From Henricia sp. BOLD:AAB3569 (Eukaryota > Echinodermata > Asteroidea > Spinulosida > Echinasteridae), in NCBI GenBank assembly GCA_037783545.1, contig JBBELK010000620.1, positions 992,001-1,056,000 of the forward strand: a DNA stretch of 64,000 nucleotides. Reading direction: 5' to 3'. Shown here piece by piece: positions 12,001 through 21,867 of the stretch. The notes under the pieces are model-generated. The model ran no database searches and was not told the origin of the DNA. It was given only the letters and a program-made list of their open reading frames with translations. Made by a program: the position numbers and the translations under genes. Each line of letters opens with the position of its first letter. Positions within the stretch are counted from its first letter, which is position 1.

Positions 12001-15000
12001 CATTGTAAATGAATATTCATATTTTCTATATAGCGTTATTAAATAAAAGGGATATAAGGAAGAAAATTCAAGGGGTTGTCGAGTCGTTTGGTACCGGTAG
12101 TCTAGTGGTTAAGACGTAGGACTATCAATCGAGATATTGCGGGTTCGAATCTCCTTTGAGTCATATTCATTTTTGTTCACTATTAATTGAGGAAAGAGTG
12201 TGGTATGGTGTGGGGTTATGTTGAGGTAGTTATCGACAAAACACATCAGTATGCAACGTATGCATGGGGTTAATCCAATCAGAAGCAATGTTCGTTAAAC
12301 TGTGGTACGAACAAAAATATCGCGGGTGGAGGTGGGACGGGGGGCGGGTGGCGGGAGGTGCGGGGGCAGCAATGCAGGTATTTTACCAAGTTGGTGGATG
12401 TTTTTCTAACGAGTACTATACATCGAAAGCACTGTACATCAACAACTTCCCTGCTACGTCATAAAGTTTGACTTGTGAAACACTTTGCAGAAAACTAAAC
12501 TACCACTCAAAATGAGCTATATAGCACAGTAATAGAAACAAACTCTGGTTTGGGGTCACATTCCCATGGCGGATTCTTAGAAGGGTCATGAGCACTTTCA
12601 GCTGAGTGATTATGCCACCTGATTCAGAGGGGATCAAAATATCTGGTATGAAAACATAAATGTTAACTGCAGGGGCACATGTGCTTACATGTACTTATAA
12701 ATGCGCATCTGTAGTTTATGAGCAAATAAGCTTTAAGGCCTATTCACACTGCAGAGCGGTAACGGGATTCCGCGCGGTAAAAATATAGACTACGCGGTTT
12801 TCCATTGAACCATTCACATTGAGAGCGGGAACACCGTGCGGTTGGACGGTAAACCGCGGCGTTTAGAAACCAGAGCGATTTTTTCAACAATACCGCGCTG
12901 AGACTGTGTGTCGTGGCCAATCAGCGTTCGCGTTGGCCACGTTGACGTCACGCACTGGCCGAGGCCAGCTGGAAAAATACGCAAGTAACTGTAACAGCAC
13001 CGAGAGTTTGACACTGGAAGTTCAGAAATATCCACAGTTATATGACACGAGTTTGGAAGCCTACAAAGATGCTGTTAAAAAACAAGACATCTGGGAGGCT
13101 GTTGGTGGGAGAGTGGACATGCCAGGTAAAAAATAACAAGGATTTGGGATCATTTGCAGTACTACATCATGCCTCGCTTTCTACGTGTAGTAACGTTGCA
13201 CGTGCACAGTCGTACCGTACTACATGTACATAGGCCTATGCCCTTTTCTGAAAGATTTCATGAACACAAATTTTCTTTAGCACGTAACCTTCTCGCCAAT
13301 ATCAGAAGTAACAGAGCTTCATCAACGCACCGGCAATTTTTCACATGGGATGCCATTGTTTCATGGGAGTAATTTGCCTATACCGCACGGGTTCCGCGCT
13401 CTGTATGAACGGGTTATACCGCGCGGCAAACCGCTTTCCGTTACCGCTCTTCAGTGTGAATAGGCCTTTAGACTACAGAACAACCCAAAGTTCATTCTGA
13501 ACATAAAATGAAATCTCATTGAGTCAACCCTAATTACGGTCTTCTCATGGACAATTTGATCTTCTAACGGAAGTGTCCTTTGCAAATAACCAAACTGTCT
13601 GTCACAATGACCAAATGGCAGTGCCTCTACAGTAGGGAAAGTCCCAAACTGGATCATGGGTCCAGAACTAGTAAACAAATAATGAATGTTTACGAGTTCA
13701 ATGGTACAAATATTTTCATGAGTTGAAAGATGGAATGTTTCATTCAACGAGGCGGAGCCAAGTTCAATGGAATAATTATATCTTTTAACGAATGAAAATA
13801 TTTGTTCCATTGAACGAATGAAAAACATTCATTATTTGTTTTATATAACGCCCAAAGAGATCATTGTCATTTGATTGGAGAACATCTGACAGCCTGAGAA
13901 TATGAAAAAAGTACCCTTACATCCCTCGCATCACAATGACTGAACCCGACTCATCTACCACACGCGCATCTTACGCGAACGCGTCTGCTTCAGCGTCGTG
14001 CAATGTCAAGCGCATATACGAACACGCACTTGCAGTAAAAATGCATGCAGTGCGCGTGCAATGGAAACTGGCGCGCTGTGCAATGGAAACAGGCGGGCCG
14101 TGCAATGGAAAAATTGCACGGTTCGTGACATAGCATTAAATGGTTAAATTATTTAACGCCATGTGACCTGCTATCGTCGAATCTACTTGGGCGATATATA
14201 AAACATTTTATAGAATAGCCTACTGCGATAAAATGTGCAAGTATTCCCCAAGGTACATGTACATGTACATGTACCTACCAAAAGCAACAGACAAATATAG
14301 ATTGGTTCTCGATCCCTATAGATTGGTTCGCTTATTGCGAAAATATAGGGATCGGTAAAGGGCAGCCATGACGGGCAGAATTCTGCCCGTCACGTGGTTA
14401 TTATTATTATTTTTTTAATAAGTGCGCAGATTTTGCATTGACATTTGTAACTTGGCCGTGCGTGTCGAACATATCCAATTATGTAAATAAAGTACATTGC
14501 CTAAAGCAAAGGGCTTGGCCAATTTTTAAATATAAAAAACACAATGCGCACGCGCAAAGACGACCAATTACAGATCAAGATGAAGCGCCCTTTACCTGTC
14601 CTTATATTCTCCTGTGTGGAATATGTGGACAGGAACCAGTGTACAGACAAATACATATTTACAAAGGAAGTCACACCAGCCAACACAACCAATTTAGCTT
14701 CATACATGTACCTGCAACCACAACTGATGTTCATATGTATTTTCATAATGTATCATTGGCAGTTCTAACTGAATGATCTTAATGAATGAGTTATGGAAAT
14801 TTTACTGGGAGTGATCAGAGCAATGGTACCCAAACCACATGAGGTTATTTATCTTTTTGAAGAAAACAGCAATAGAAATTGCCTAGCAACATGCCACACA
14901 TGTGAAACACGTGTGCAGTAGAGTCGCGTGGCCGCGCCGTACGTCAGCGCCCTGGTCAGCGCGTATTGAAACACGCACACGCACACGAAACTGCACGCTC

Positions 15001-18000
15001 GAAAGCAAAATGTGCATTTACATGTAGGTATCCGGTCATGTGCGTGCACGTACAACATGCCTGCAATACGCGTAACGCGCGATCGAACAAAAACATCACG
15101 ACACACATCTGGAACGCAGTGAATGCACAACATAGCAAAACGACAAGCTAATTTTGGTGAGTTTTTCCCGTTTACACAAAAAAACATTTATGAAGGGATT
15201 AAAAGTAGGTTAGGATAGTCTTATACAATCCGTTTTAAACCTGCTAGGGTCCTCTGCGCTGATAAAGATGATGTTTATGGTGTTTTTGCGTCACTCGTGC
15301 TGCATTTCGCCGTAGCTCTGTGCACAAAATTGTGAGGATTCGGGTAACCAAAATGGAGATCCACTTTTTGGTTACCTCAACCTGAGGCTGTGATTGGTCA
15401 ATTCCAAAATGGGCGGAGCTTACTGGATCGGTCTATTGAAGATGGTTTAAAATCATACATGTAAGTGTGCACACTCAGCTTTTTAAATTATGTAGTACGT
15501 TCATGCTTAGGGTACTGTGGCCGAGTGGTTTGGGTCACTAGCAATACTCAGGCGAAAACTTGGGGTTGCGGGTTCGATACCTGGCTGGGGTACCTGTGCC
15601 CTTGAGCAAGGCACTTAAACACACTTGCTCCATCCTTTGGAAGGGATGTAAAGCCGTTGGTTAAGTGTGTTAGATCCCAGAGCATTCTTTCGTGAAGATC
15701 AAGGGGATTCCCCGGTGTCTCTGGCTGTTTCTAATTTATCGTCTTCTTCTCATGGGTTTCCTCATGCTTGCGAGCGACAGTGGGCACTTTTGAGGAATCC
15801 TTGGTTTCAGTACCAGAAAGAAGTTACTATAATAATGTATTTGTGGGAATACAAAATATAAACAGAGCTCACCAAGTAAAAAACGAATCTGAGCTTTCGG
15901 TGCAATGCACCTTCATCAGGGCTTAGTAGGTATCTTAAATTTCTTCCAATTAGTTTACCGAGATATTCCTCTTTTACAAAAGACGACCTTCCGAGAGTTT
16001 ATTTAAAAGGCTTTTGCAAATGATACATTGGGTCTTTAAACCTTTCACAAACTTAAAATGCAATGACTCAATTGATCACTCTCAAATGACGTCACTTCCT
16101 GCAATTTGTCACGTGCATCAGGATCTTTAGCGTAAAGTTTTGTGACGTGCATCGGCTGCGTCGTATTTCAAACAATTTTAGCAGCACGTGCACATGTTTA
16201 GAACATTTTCTAGGGTGTGCGTGCGTGCGCGTACTTGATGGCGTTTAATACGCAGTAGCATTTTTCCACTCTGTGAGAGTGGTCAATGGAATTTCCTTGG
16301 TTACGTATTTGTGTCACGTTCTAATAGGAGTGTATGTTTAGGATAAAATGAAATGAATTGTTTCCAGTATACAGGTCAGACATGTTTTCCAAACGTGTGT
16401 GTACCAAAGTATCACGCAGTCTTCATGCCATTTCCATGTGTTGCTCAACTGCAGTCATATTACAAAATGCTAGTACATTGTTCTTTGCCCCATTTCCTGA
16501 ATCAGTAGAAAGGAAGTCTTCTCAGCAAGAACAAGGCCTCCTACATGTACTGTCATGATTTTGACAAAGTTGCTTTATATATTAAACACTACATAACTAA
16601 AACATCCACAGCAAAGTCACCTACCGGTATTGGGAAATGACTTGAGTGATTTTTGTTTAGAACCACCGACTTGATCACTAGAGTGAGGTGTTCATTTTGG
16701 TTCTCTATGCATGCAAGTTCGATTCACAACTAGAGTAACCACGGGTCAAACGTCATCCTGCCAACACACATGCGCACTAACGCTCAAGTGCAAACGCCTT
16801 TGGTTAAAGGCACAGGCTCGTCAATGCGCGCGTGAGGCCAACTTCGTGCCACGAAATACGCAGCTCCATGCCTTTGTTATGGAGCTGCGTATTTGTGGCA
16901 CGAATTTGGCCTCACGCGCGCACTGACGAGCTTCTGCCTTTAATTAACAGGTTCCACACAAAACGCTGTACCAACTTAATACGCGGTGGGTACCAGTGAC
17001 CAGTGCGACCGTGCCCTGTAGGCTGGTTCCAAATGGTCGACCAGATACGACTAACCATCGTTGACAAAACTGCCTTCAGTTGCAAATAATCAATCTACAG
17101 TTAACTATGGTCGTGATTCGAATTTGCTCATTGTGGAAATATTTCTTCTTTTGTTTCAATCTATAAATTTACCTGTACATGTATTGCTCAATATTTTTGT
17201 AGAATTGTAGTCTTATAGACCTTATGCATGGCGGCCATGACAGAGGGCAGGTTTTCATATTCAAATGTGACAATAGACCCACAAAGTGCATACTCGTGCA
17301 TGACGCACTGTGACAATGTGACTGCCCTCTATCATGGCCGCCGTGGCGCATAAGGTCTATTATGGATTTGTCCTAAGAAACACAGGTGTCCCTATGAAGA
17401 AAGATTACCATGACCTCTTTAAAAAGAAAAAACTAGAGTGCATGGGAGAAAAGCACACAAGTATGGAATTGCTACTTTCCATTGGTATGATACTGGTGTT
17501 GTGCAATGTGCTTCAGCAATACATGTGCGATTGACCTGGCCGATGACCCCATACCAAAGCAATGACCTCGAATCAACAGACCACTGACCTCAACCCAAAA
17601 AAGATGTATTAATTAAGAACTGCAGACAATTAACTAAATTATGGTCATGCTGCCACATACGAGAAACACATGTCACTGTGGTTAATGCTCCTCTCTGACT
17701 TTAGATCTTTTCACACAATTTACAAAAATTGTTGGGTTGTACGCGAAGCTTATCCCCGTTTTTAAGAGTTCCTATTTGTTCCTTCCTCAGTGCTTCAAGT
17801 TCAACCCAAGTGGTGTCCTCTGCCCAGGTTGAAGAGTTGCGAGTTATGTATTGAGCTCGTGCCAATGACGTCATTTTGGGAGTCAAATAATTCCGCGTCA
17901 TTGTGGAAGCAATGTGCGTGCACGTTGTGTGTGTCCATAGCGCGCTTAACGCGCAATGCTAAGGCTCCCATTGGTGAATTAAACCGCTTTACGCCCACCC

Positions 18001-19137
18001 GAGACACACACAACGCGCACGCACATCGCTTCCACAATGACTCAGCATTATTTGACTCCCAAAATGGCGCATTTGCACGTGTTCGAAGGGGGTCAATACT
18101 TTGAATAATTAGCATGTTATCTACAAAGAAAGCTCTCAACCCATACAAGGTACCTACATGTACTTTTGGAAGGCTAAAAGTGATTTTCTGACGTTTACAT
18201 TGGGACGTGATGAATCACTTTTAGATGATTAAGTTTTATTCTCCATGGCGAAATATTGGCCTTACAACGATTGAGGACCGGTCCTCATATTCAGTCGTTG
18301 TATGTGGAATATGTGGAGCGGGAACCAGTCAAACCGTCACGCCACTATCTACAAGTTAAAGTTTTGCACACGATCCGAGACAACAACGGCTGTGAGCATA
18401 CCTCCCCATTTCGCTGGAATTGTAGGCTAAATCTTCATCGTGGCTCGTTATTTCCCTCAAGGACCTGCGTAGTGGTTATGCCTGACAAGGTTGGGCATGT
18501 TGGGGTGAGTCCCAGGGGGAATTAGTGTGTCACAGGGAGAAAATGACACATTTTGATTTGAAGTTTTTCAGATAGCATGTTCATGTTCATAGATAACCTC
18601 GGCTCTAACACTATAACCACATGATAAAATTCAAGCCGAGGTAACCTCAGCTAGCCTAAGCATTGCTAAGTTCAAGCTGTATAAAACTGCAACAATCATG
18701 ACAATAAAATTCCCTAAAATTAAGTTTTTTTACAAGGTTGTGATTTATAATGTTACACAGTTCTACTGATACAGTAAATTATGTGAACGAGAATAGCCTA
18801 TAGCCTAGGCCCTAAGACAAAAATGGCCTAAAAATTCAATAATAAATTTATAAGGACAAGGTGTCCACAAAACAAAACATAGCATTCCATACATTTCAAC
18901 AAATTCTCTGTAGATTTTCGAACTTACTTCAGACACTTCTCCTTCTTCGCTACCCGACAAATCTGAAATTAAATCTTGTGCTTGTTCATGTTGTTGGAAC
19001 GAAGCCGCGAGCTGCTGCGCCTTTTCAAGTCTACGGCGTTCTACTGTTGTCGCACTTGCACCCGCGGTTTTGGGAGCCTCGCTAAGTTTTCCGTCTTTGC
19101 CGGCGACTGCAACCTTCTTTTGCCCACCATTCTGCAT
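1..19137 (-). CDS. ANKHD1: ANKHD1/ANKRD17 (MASK) ankyrin-repeat protein, 5' part, runs off the window
   Basis: Exons in transcript order: 18928-19137, 9752-9860, 8395-8557, 7194-7314, 6801-6948, 5380-5613, 4877-5019, 4558-4747, 3927-4118, 3362-3471, 2105-2192, 1590-1717, 819-1053, and probably 1-136 (open in phase, weakest call). All introns are GT-AG and phases match. The start ATG at 19137 has an in-frame TAA five codons upstream. Exon 1 is lineage-specific and acidic at its end (GEVSE). Exon 2 gives VESFILDQEE and exon 3 gives KLTTADGKAF, as in human MASK proteins. Exons 4-13 encode the first ankyrin block, with signatures such as NTPLMYACSGGHEDAVKVLL and ESPLTLAACGGH, then the linker PRVPTQALPTVVPPQ. 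The second ankyrin block and KH domain expected in the family lie beyond position 1. MASK proteins are cytoplasmic/nuclear scaffolds linked to Hippo/Yorkie and receptor tyrosine kinase signalling (family knowledge). Intron 1 is 9.1 kb and repeat-filled. Ankyrin repeat 1 in exon 4 looks shorter than in human. Confidence 0.95.
210..312 (+). mobile_element. Decayed SINE family A tail
   Basis: CGTCTTCTCTTCACAGG...GGCACTTTTAAGGAATAC...TTAAGTACAAG aligns with the 3' 100 bases of family A. The rest of 313-477 and 663-818 shows nothing recognisable. Confidence 0.55.
478..662 (-). mobile_element. tRNA-derived SINE family B, copy 1
   Basis: On the minus strand the head has A box TGCGTCGAATT (degenerate) and B box GGTTCGATTCC, then TGTGCCCTTGAGCAAGGCAC, ending in AATAAATAAAAT. 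It lies between ANKHD1 exons 13 and 14. Confidence 0.75.
1297..1543. mobile_element. GACCGATCCAGTAAGCTC element, deleted copy 3
   Basis: An opposite-orientation fragment of 14868-15433, ending CTTACTGGATCAGTC. The middle half is missing. It is between ANKHD1 exons 12 and 13. Confidence 0.65.
1734..2080. repeat. 46-bp minisatellite, about 7.5 units
   Basis: The unit begins GTGGAATCATGTGGTTATTT and ends GAATATTTACGACAT. It fills most of the ANKHD1 intron between exons 11 and 12. Units are highly similar. Confidence 0.9.
2342..2457. repeat. 16-bp minisatellite, about 7 units
   Basis: Unit GTGCACTTTGAGTAAC with C/T variants (CTTCGAGTAAT). Confidence 0.9.
2570..2964. repeat. 118-bp satellite, ANKHD1 locus, about 3.5 units
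   Basis: The unit contains GCCCCTTCAAGATATACACT and TCATGCCCTGCTGAGTTGGC. The array resumes after the insertion at 2965-3158, to about 3200. The same satellite is at 31145-32330. Confidence 0.9.
2965..3158. mobile_element. 194-bp inverted-repeat element inserted in a satellite unit
   Basis: Ends CAGAGCTGCCAACCCTCC...GGGAGGGTTGGCAGCTCTG. It interrupts a unit of the 118-bp satellite exactly: TACACT precedes it (2959-2964) and TACACT follows (3159-3164), and the unit then continues. The superfamily is not recognised. A decayed relative ends at about 49018. Confidence 0.8.
3560..3882. mobile_element. Compound foldback element (GTGAAAT termini), copy 1
   Basis: Two head-to-tail blocks, each starting near TTTCACAAAG and ending TTTTGTGAAAT or similar, are joined by a spacer with CTTAATTTAAATACATGACC. 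The arms pair through AGATGCGTCTTAGGAAGG and its complement. The reverse complement of the whole unit recurs at 29490-29805. Confidence 0.65.
4183..4532 (+). mobile_element. tRNA-derived SINE family A, copy 1
   Basis: The head carries a Pol III A box TGGCCGAGGGG and B box GGTTTGAATCC. The body contains TGTGCCCTTGGACAAGGCAC, and the tail is an AATAAT run. It is in the ANKHD1 intron between exons 8 and 9, 25 bp from exon 8. Confidence 0.85.
5727..5812. repeat. Short tandem of GCATAATTTTGGGCAC, 4 units
   Basis: Four imperfect units just upstream of ANKHD1 exon 6. Confidence 0.8.
6020..6452 (+). mobile_element. MITE family with TGCATAGTTCCGA termini, copy 1
   Basis: The 433-bp element begins TGCATAGTTCCGA and ends TCGGAACTATGCA. 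Its reverse complement recurs at 21457-21867. It lies in the ANKHD1 intron between exons 5 and 6. Confidence 0.75.
6690..6790. mobile_element. TAGACC-family fragment beside ANKHD1 exon 5
   Basis: Words ATGACGCATGGCGACAATG and CCTGTCATGGCCGCCTATG match one half of the 17216 foldback family. The fragment ends within about 11 bp of the exon 5 donor. Confidence 0.5.
6998..7142 (-). mobile_element. Fragment of the ATACATGATTGGTAAAC family
   Basis: A reverse-orientation fragment matching the first 145 bases of 23313-23805 (CTCAAAAGTTAGACAAAGTA, TTTACCAATCATGTATAC). It is between ANKHD1 exons 4 and 5. Confidence 0.6.
7844..8175 (+). mobile_element. tRNA-derived SINE family A, copy 2
   Basis: A box TGGCCGAGTGG, B box GGTTCAATACC, body TGCCCTTGAGCAAGGCAC, tail CCAGAAAATAATAATAAC. 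It is between ANKHD1 exons 3 and 4. Confidence 0.85.
8611..9047. mobile_element. GACCCCGTTCTCAC inverted-repeat element, copy 1
   Basis: It starts GACCCCGTTCTCACT and ends AGTGAGAACGGGGTC. The interior is built from degenerate CTTCGTTCGA-like words. It is 54 bp upstream of ANKHD1 exon 3, so inside the branch-point neighbourhood of that intron. Confidence 0.75.
9222..9465 (+). mobile_element. tRNA-derived SINE family C, copy 1 (3' truncated)
   Basis: A box TGGTCTAGTGG and B box GGTTCGAGCCC, followed by GTGGACAAGACACTTAATTC and CCAAGCGATATTTGG. It lacks the ATT-repeat tail. It is between ANKHD1 exons 2 and 3. Confidence 0.8.
9945..10333. mobile_element. CGTGTTTCTAT inverted-repeat element
   Basis: Left end GGCGTGTTTCTATCGAG and right end CAATAGAAACACG are inverted. 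Inner arms share TTTACTGG and TTATCCGG-like words. It is just upstream of ANKHD1 exon 2. Confidence 0.6.
10381..10425 (-). pseudogene. Degenerate partial copy of ANKHD1 exon 2 in intron 1
   Basis: Read on the minus strand, these 45 bases translate as VESFILGQKKLQFDK, against VESFILDQEELQFDS in the real exon 2 at 9752-9860. The match stops after about 45 bases. No AG precedes the copy (the bases there are GCGG), so it is not a usable cassette exon as it stands. It looks like a local duplication relic about 0.5 kb upstream of the true exon. Confidence 0.7.
10479..10740. repeat. Foldback with about 60-bp arms
   Basis: The left arm (TTGCCCCTGGTCTTGGCC, GGTGCCCTTTTGTAATCC) is complemented by the right arm (GGATTGCAAAAGGGCACC, GGCCAAGACCAGGGGCAA). 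It is in ANKHD1 intron 1 next to the exon 2 relic. Confidence 0.7.
11039..11246. mobile_element. GGGGCCAATTTCATAAA foldback element, copy 1
   Basis: It begins GGGGCCAATTTCATAAA and ends TTTATGAAATTGGCCCC. The arms continue as GCTGTTTAGCAAAG and its complement. The centre is AT-rich. It lies in ANKHD1 intron 1. Confidence 0.75.
12092..12165 (+). mobile_element. tRNA-like SINE head fragment
   Basis: GGTAGTCTAGTGGTTAAGAC resembles an A-box region and GCGGGTTCGAATCTC a B box, but the acceptor stem does not pair and there is no clean anticodon stem. Most likely a SINE remnant. Confidence 0.5.
12736..13467 (+). mobile_element. PIF/Harbinger-like DNA transposon, 732 bp, with MADF-domain exon
   Basis: Perfect terminal inverted repeats AGGCCTATTCACACTG...CAGTGTGAATAGGCCT are flanked by TTA on both sides (12733-12735 and 13468-13470), the target duplication typical of PIF/Harbinger. 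Subterminal sequence is also partly inverted (GAGCGGTAACGG, CCGCGCGGTA). Inside, on the plus strand at about 12984-13124, is a MADF-like segment: SLTLEVQKYPQLYDTSLEAY then KDAVKKQDIWEAVGG. It runs up to a splice-donor-like GTAAAA. MADF/Myb-like proteins are the usual partner of Harbinger transposases. No transposase is present, so the copy is non-autonomous. It lies in ANKHD1 intron 1. Confidence 0.8.
14298..14643 (+). mobile_element. MULE-like MITE copy 1 with 9-10 bp target duplication
   Basis: Ends TAGATTGGTTC...GGAACCAGTGTA; CAGACAAATA occurs directly before (14288-14297) and directly after (14644-14653). The interior contains GGCAGCCATGACGGGCAGAA and matches the element at 61918-62265 in opposite orientation. 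It is in ANKHD1 intron 1. Confidence 0.8.
14868..15433. mobile_element. GACCGATCCAGTAAGCTC element, copy 1
   Basis: The same interior as 40573-41157, with landmarks ATTGCCTAGCAACATGCC and CAAAATGGAGATCCACTTTT. The right end CTTACTGGATCGGTC is intact; the left terminus is missing about 20 bases. It lies in ANKHD1 intron 1. Confidence 0.7.
15510..15834 (+). mobile_element. tRNA-derived SINE family A, copy 3
   Basis: A box TGGCCGAGTGG, B box GGTTCGATACC, the same body, tail CAGTACCAGAAAGAAG. It is in ANKHD1 intron 1. Confidence 0.85.
16804..16942. mobile_element. TTAAAGGCAC palindrome family, copy 1
   Basis: A 139-bp near-perfect palindrome: TTAAAGGCACAGGCTCGTCA at the left, its complement at the right, and arms including CGTGCCACGAAATACGCAGC. 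It lies in ANKHD1 intron 1. Confidence 0.75.
17216..17359. mobile_element. TAGACCTTATGC foldback, copy 1
   Basis: A 144-bp near-palindrome with ends TAGACCTTATGC...GCATAAGGTCTA and arms including GGCGGCCATGAC. TA-type ends. It lies in ANKHD1 intron 1. Confidence 0.75.
17849..18098. mobile_element. TATTGAGCTCGTGCC foldback, copy 1
   Basis: A 250-bp palindrome-like element from TATTGAGCTCGTGCC to GGGGGTCAATA. The arms share GGGAGTCAAATAAT and CATTGTGGAAGCAATGTGCG. Long frames on both strands here are a by-product of the palindrome. Confidence 0.75.
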
Positions 19138-19771
19138 TTTCTGACAGTCAAGTTACATGAGTACTCCCAACTGAAATAATAGCGGAACATAAACGGTAAA
19201 ATATGGAAAATTCACTGTGTCTTTTGATGGCAATTACCCGCTATAAAGACTACACGTCGCCCGCCATACTGGATTATTGGGGAGAGATGTCCCGGATGTA
19301 ACTGGCCTTCATGATTATCATGCATGCAACATGCGCACTGGAAAAAGCGTGCAGTATCGACTATCAAATATCAGTATCGAAACTGAATTTTTTTTAAATA
19401 ATCATTTCGCGACGTAAAACTTGAGATGGATCAATATTCCCGACAATTTTACTGTCTTAACGAACCCATTATGGTAGTAAAGGCAACGAAACATGTGGAT
19501 GTAATCGATGCTTAGGAAAAACCGGCAAAACTATTCGTATTTGGATCGATTCTGGGGATCGATTTCGGGAATCGATTCTATCATGGAGATTCCACATTCA
19601 TGATTTCGCAAGTAAAACACATGCACGACTTTCACTGTTTTAGTACCGAGCTATTTTGATTATAGAGAAAAAAAAAGTTAAAATGTACGTTTGTGATTCT
19701 CAGGTACATAATTACAACGTCCAAATAAAAATATAGTGATTATCTAAAGATAAAAAAAAATCAAAACAATA

Positions 19772-19843
19772 GCCCCCTGTGAGATTTGAACTCACGACCC
19801 CTGGTTTACAAGACCAGTGCTCTAACCACTGAGCTAAGGAGGC
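19772..19843 (-). tRNA. tRNA-Thr (anticodon TGT)
   Basis: The 72-nt cloverleaf read on the minus strand begins GCCTCCT and ends AGGGGGC; the acceptor stem pairs in all seven positions, with one T-G pair. The A box TTAGCTCAGTGG and B box GAGTTCAAATC are both present. The anticodon stem CTGGT/ACCAG closes a CTTGTAA loop, giving anticodon TGT (threonine, ACA codons). No intron and no encoded CCA, as usual for eukaryotes. A long T run about 15 nt downstream on the transcribed strand can serve as the Pol III terminator. It sits about 0.6 kb upstream of the ANKHD1 start codon. Confidence 0.96.
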
Positions 19844-21456
19844 TTGCACACCACGAGCTTGAAAATTGTAGTATAGGAAATACACACTAGAAAACGAAAA
19901 TTACGTACACACCAATACGTTAGAATTCCAATTATTATGATATATCATACTATTCCTTACTCAAATAAATTAGCCACATTATTTTAGGAAAAAAACTCAC
20001 GCCACACGAAGGAAATACTTGCTTTCGACTGGTTCACAGTCCCTCATATCTGCAACATGCTCTATTCATAGCGCGCCCTCTTGTGTTACGAAATGGCTTT
20101 TAAAGTGGGCGGGGCTTCCGTGGTACTTGTTGGGAGGATTACATATGGAACAAATCATATTATTTTTTTATCTTAATCCATCCTCCCCAAAATCATTACA
20201 TGTAAAAACAGATATAACACGAACACAATGAGAATATTCACAAACTTATATTCTTGTGGACAATAGGTATATACCTATAGTTTATTAAATAATGGTGTCG
20301 ATTGAAAACTGAAAAGGAAGATTGGGGCAAAAACTGCATAATGAAAAGTAAATTAAAAACACTATTTACATAATTCTTTTTCTTTCGGGAACAAAAGTGG
20401 TGCATATTAAGATTACCAGCCCATCCCAAAAGAAAACCAGAATTTTTCCATTTTGGTTTTTAAATTATTCAAAGTAAATATCTTTGCCATTCCAAACAAA
20501 AACTTTAAAAAAGAATTTAGCACAGAGCTCAGTATTGACAAATTTGAATGAGTTGAAAACATACATGAACAAAGTTATCCATGATAACATAAATTATTAC
20601 AACTGTTCAAGATTTTCTTCTTTAAAAAGCATTGGATTTAACTCAAAAATGAAATTTGGTGCCGACAAGTTTGATAACACATTGTTGTGCTTGCAAATTA
20701 TAATGACAGAATATGCCTACTAAAATGGCGGCCATGACAGTGATCTAGGCCCCTATTGGTGTCAATGTACTAAAGCATTCATGACAATTAAATCTGCATT
20801 TCACTGCATAGAAATGTCAAATGCTAGCTGGAGTTTTCGTGACTTTTTTAAGGACTAAAAAATTTTAGGTTTTCTCGATTTTAGAGTGAAGATGTTTACT
20901 TATTTATTCCAGTATCTTTATCAAAGGCATTTCAAAAACTAAACATACTTGGTAAACCTGAGGTTTTCAGTGATTCATTTTTATCCAGTAAATTGGAAAC
21001 TGTATGTTTTATCTTCATCAAATTCAAAGACAAAACTATATGCCATGCACCACGGTTGTAGTCGAGTCCATCACAAGACTTTCCCAAGTCCAGAGCCGAT
21101 AAAATCACAAGTCCGTGACAAGTCCGTCACAAGGCCAGTAACAAGAAGCAAAGGATGAACACGCACAAAAGAATGCCTTTGTTGGCGTTCATTTGAATAG
21201 CTTGTGACTTGAATTAAGACTCGGGGACTTGTGGTGGACTTGTGAAGGCTTGTGAGGACTCCGTCTCGACAACAACCCTGCCATGGACCAAGTTGAAAGA
21301 AATTCACTCAACACAGAACATCACATTCAAATCCGAGAGTATTTGTGATTTCATTTTTGTGACAGAAATAAGTACTCCATGGAAAGTAAACAGGAAACGA
21401 AAAAAAAAAAAAAAATACGAGACTTCCTTGTCACACACGGCCAGTTCATGCTGAAA

Positions 21457-21867
21457 TGCATAGTTCCGACCTGTCAATCAAGCCGAACCCGCCGACCAAT
21501 CACAACAGAGCTAGCAGACATCAAAGTGCATTGCCTCACAACAACACACAGTTTGTACAGTGTTGTATGCGGTGATCCGGGTGAATTTTTGGTTTCAAGG
21601 CCGGACGATTCGCTGTTCAAAGGTAAGAAAGCATGTATTTAATGATGATATGACATCCCTGTATCACTGGCCCTTTACTCAGTGTGTTCTAAGATAACTG
21701 TTGACCCTGAAACATGAATACCTTTGAGTTTTCTCCAATGAATGTGCTTTCTGTTGAAAGTCCCATTAGTCTGTGCAGTGTGTGTGGACATTTTGAGGCA
21801 TAGCGTGTGAGGCATAGCAACAATATCCAAGGGGGCGGAGTTAACTGGGCAAACTCGGAACTATGCA
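21457..21867 (-). mobile_element. MITE family with TGCATAGTTCCGA termini, copy 2
   Basis: The same termini and interior as 6020-6452, in opposite orientation, in the intergenic region between ANKHD1 and 4E-BP. Shared interior landmarks include ACCAATCACAACAGAGCTAG and GGTTTCAAGGCCGG. Confidence 0.75.

Noticed and set aside
12092-12165. Functional tRNA gene
   Set aside because: A and B box-like words are present but the acceptor and anticodon stems do not pair.
13451-13828. 125-codon minus-strand frame as an ANKHD1 exon
   Set aside because: No similarity to MASK proteins, crosses the end of the Harbinger-like element, and the true exons 1 and 2 join in phase without it.
17790-18148. Overlapping frames of over 100 codons on both strands
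   Set aside because: They arise from the palindrome 17849-18098, which reads similarly in both directions; no protein motif.
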